Shown piece after piece: positions 62,533 to 64,000 of a DNA stretch of 64,000 bases. Below the pieces are notes generated by a model. The model saw nothing but the letters and a program-made list of their open reading frames with translations, was not told the DNA's origin and did not search any database. The translations under genes were made by a program, and so were the position numbers. Source of the stretch: Hypomesus transpacificus (taxonomy: Eukaryota; Chordata; Actinopteri; Osmeriformes; Osmeridae); the NCBI RefSeq assembly GCF_021917145.1, contig NC_061078.1:518529-582528 (forward strand). The letters run 5' to 3'. The stretch's first letter is position 1; every line of letters starts with the position of its first letter.

Positions 62533-62774
62533 TGCACTGCTCACCTAGACCATGACCAGTACAAAATAATCTTAGATCAGCTTTTTTTTGCCAAACTTTC
62601 TACTCATGTAACTTGCTACTCTACTCATGTTAAATGAAAAATTATGTTTTTTTTATGATGAATGAACATATTGTAGGTCAAAACAATGATGTTTGACATG
62701 TTCCATTCTGGCTGTTTAGGTGTGGTTCCAGAACCGTTGGGTAAAAGACCAATGCTCAGGCGTCCCTCCGCTCC

Positions 62775-62948
62775 CTGGCAAGCTAAGCGCTGGCAGTCCA
62801 CAGCTGGCAAGCTAAGCGCTGGCAGTCCACAGCTGGCAAGCTAAGCGCTGGCAGTCCACAGCTGGCAAGCTAAGCGCTGGCAGTCCACAGCTGGCAAGCT
62901 AAGCGCTGGCAGTCCACAGCTGGCAAGCTAAGCGCTGGCAGTCCACAG
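62775..62948. repeat. 29-bp minisatellite in the presumed last exon of the snoRNA host
   Basis: Six perfect units beginning ctggcaagctaagcgctggc start at 62775 and recur every 29 bp. Confidence 0.92.
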
Positions 62949-62949
62949 C

Positions 62950-64000
62950 TGCAAAAATGAAGTTGTTTAAAAGTTCATTAAAATGTTCAAGATTGTAATG
63001 GAACCAAACTAACCTATCCTGCCTTTTGAATGTATTGTAAAAGGTAAAGGCTAGCTGTGATGGTATACAGGGTGATGTGTGTTATGCTAACTAATCAAGT
63101 TGTGTGATTAAATTAGTGGGTTGGGTCAATGTCTAAAATGCTGGCCCTGACCTCTGGGAGATCATGACTTCATAACTGGATGGAGTTGGGGCATACATAA
63201 CTACTGTTGCCATGTTAAATCTATCATAGGTGGGATCTTTCTGTCAGTGGAATGACAGAATGCTGACTCAGTGGAATGTAATTTTTTTGGGGGGTGTGTC
63301 CTCTTCCAACCTAACTATTTTCCAACAATTGTTCCACATTGCAGCTTTAAATACACTGTATTAATATATTTAATATACACTGTAAATATGCTGAATAAAA
63401 GTGAGTTTCTCCAAAGGAGCATTATTTATTACCTGCTTAAGAGTGCAATATTCTAGTCCTAGAAATCCAGCTCCCAACAGCCACCATGCTAGGTTGTAAT
63501 ACTACAGTTTGGGTTGGCAGGTCTGTGTACTGTACTACTGAATACACCATAACTGCTGGGTGGGAGCCGCAAGGTAATGAGCGGTGTTGAAAATCACTTG
63601 GAATTTATTGATATATAAAGATTGTCTTTTGCTGTGACATTACATTTAGCACGCATCTGAGCATTAACTGCAAATCTTCTTAAAATGTATTTTAGTTGTA
63701 AGAACGGCGTATTAAATAAGCCCTTTGTATCTATGGTTACCACTGAGTTGACGCCTTTCATTGCGACAAGAGGATTTGAATAAGAAAAATGTACAGCACC
63801 GGAAAACATTTCCATACAGGTGCGCCCAGCCTCCAGCGGCCCCGTTCCCCTCATCCAGCCCCTCCCCTCGTTTGGCTACCAAAGCAGCAAGAGCGCCCAC
63901 TGACATCATGCGCATCTCTACCGGAGGAGCGCAAGGGAGTGCCAGAGACAAGAGACGCGGATTGATCTAGCGTGCTAAAGTCTGTTCATTTTGTAGGAGC
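62950..64000. other. Right end of the window, no gene recognised
   Basis: AT-rich sequence contains the candidate poly(A) signal at 63394. The GC-richer end (63820-64000), with gcgcatctctaccggagg, could be the upstream edge of another gene, but no exon can be supported. Confidence 0.35.

Larger units (their letters stand above)
61090..63400 (+). ncRNA. snoRNA host gene (SNHG-like) with a triplicated exon
   Basis: The first exon runs from the TOP start to a GTAAGC donor (61217). It is followed by three identical 64-bp exons, 61849-61912, 62098-62161 and 62347-62410, each with a tctctcacag acceptor and GCAG|GTACCC donor. A last exon may start at 62720 after gctgtttag and reach the AATAAA at 63394. 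A short open frame from 61114 (MALNMNPTLVID) is not recognised. The coding potential is probably incidental, since the intron-borne snoRNAs are the conserved product. The human SNORD60 host near TRAF7/CASKIN1 is the likely counterpart (from memory). Confidence 0.6.

Noticed and set aside
63594-63970. Open frames at the right edge
   Set aside because: They overlap on both strands, match no family I know, and have no supporting splice sites or start context.

Overview
The window is vertebrate nuclear DNA, almost certainly from a ray-finned (teleost) fish. Genes are split into short exons with GT-AG introns, the proteins match vertebrate families end to end, and introns and spacers are packed with CA/GT-rich satellites, minisatellites, Tc1, hAT, Harbinger-like and Kolobok-like DNA transposons, tRNA-derived SINEs and LINE tails. 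I could not name the species. Gene names come from remembered family sequences, not from a search.

Layout, left to right: ints15 (minus strand, 5' part only, 1-4175); rgs11 (plus, 17 coding exons, 5297-15226), head to head with ints15; pgap6/tmem8a (minus, 13 coding exons, 17569-24911), tail to tail with rgs11; percc1 (plus, 27825-28613, with a TATA box and a repeat-filled leader); pdia2 (plus, 11 coding exons, 29196-35029); pdilt (plus, 11 coding exons, 37390-44234), a tandem paralogue of pdia2 without catalytic cysteines; a transposon-rich spacer (44.3-49.7 kb) with a Kolobok-like THAP element and a Tc1 element broken by one stop codon; a 100-N assembly gap (50021-50120); the 3' two-thirds of caskin1 (plus, 50138-58764); and a 5'TOP-type snoRNA host gene (about 61090-63400) with four tandem box C/D snoRNAs resembling SNORD60. 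From memory, human RGS11, PGAP6, PDIA2, PERCC1, CASKIN1 and SNORD60 all map to 16p13.3, so this looks like a conserved syntenic block. INTS15 and PDILT lie elsewhere in humans. The genes share no single pathway: transcription/snRNA processing, G-protein signalling, GPI-anchor remodelling, enteroendocrine development, ER protein folding (two), a synaptic scaffold and rRNA modification.

The most unusual feature is window-wide. Tandem repeats repeatedly start at splice sites, and the repeat unit contains the end of an exon plus its donor, or an acceptor plus the start of an exon. I count thirteen exon boundaries or exons in seven genes where this is visible. They range from a single extra copy (ints15 exon 2, rgs11 exon 8, pdilt exon 4) to about 25 copies (pgap6 exon 7 donor). 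One intron (pgap6 intron 7) is built almost entirely of two such arrays, one donor-derived and one acceptor-derived. The snoRNA host gene shows the same process on a larger scale, with a 249-bp unit carrying snoRNA plus exon.
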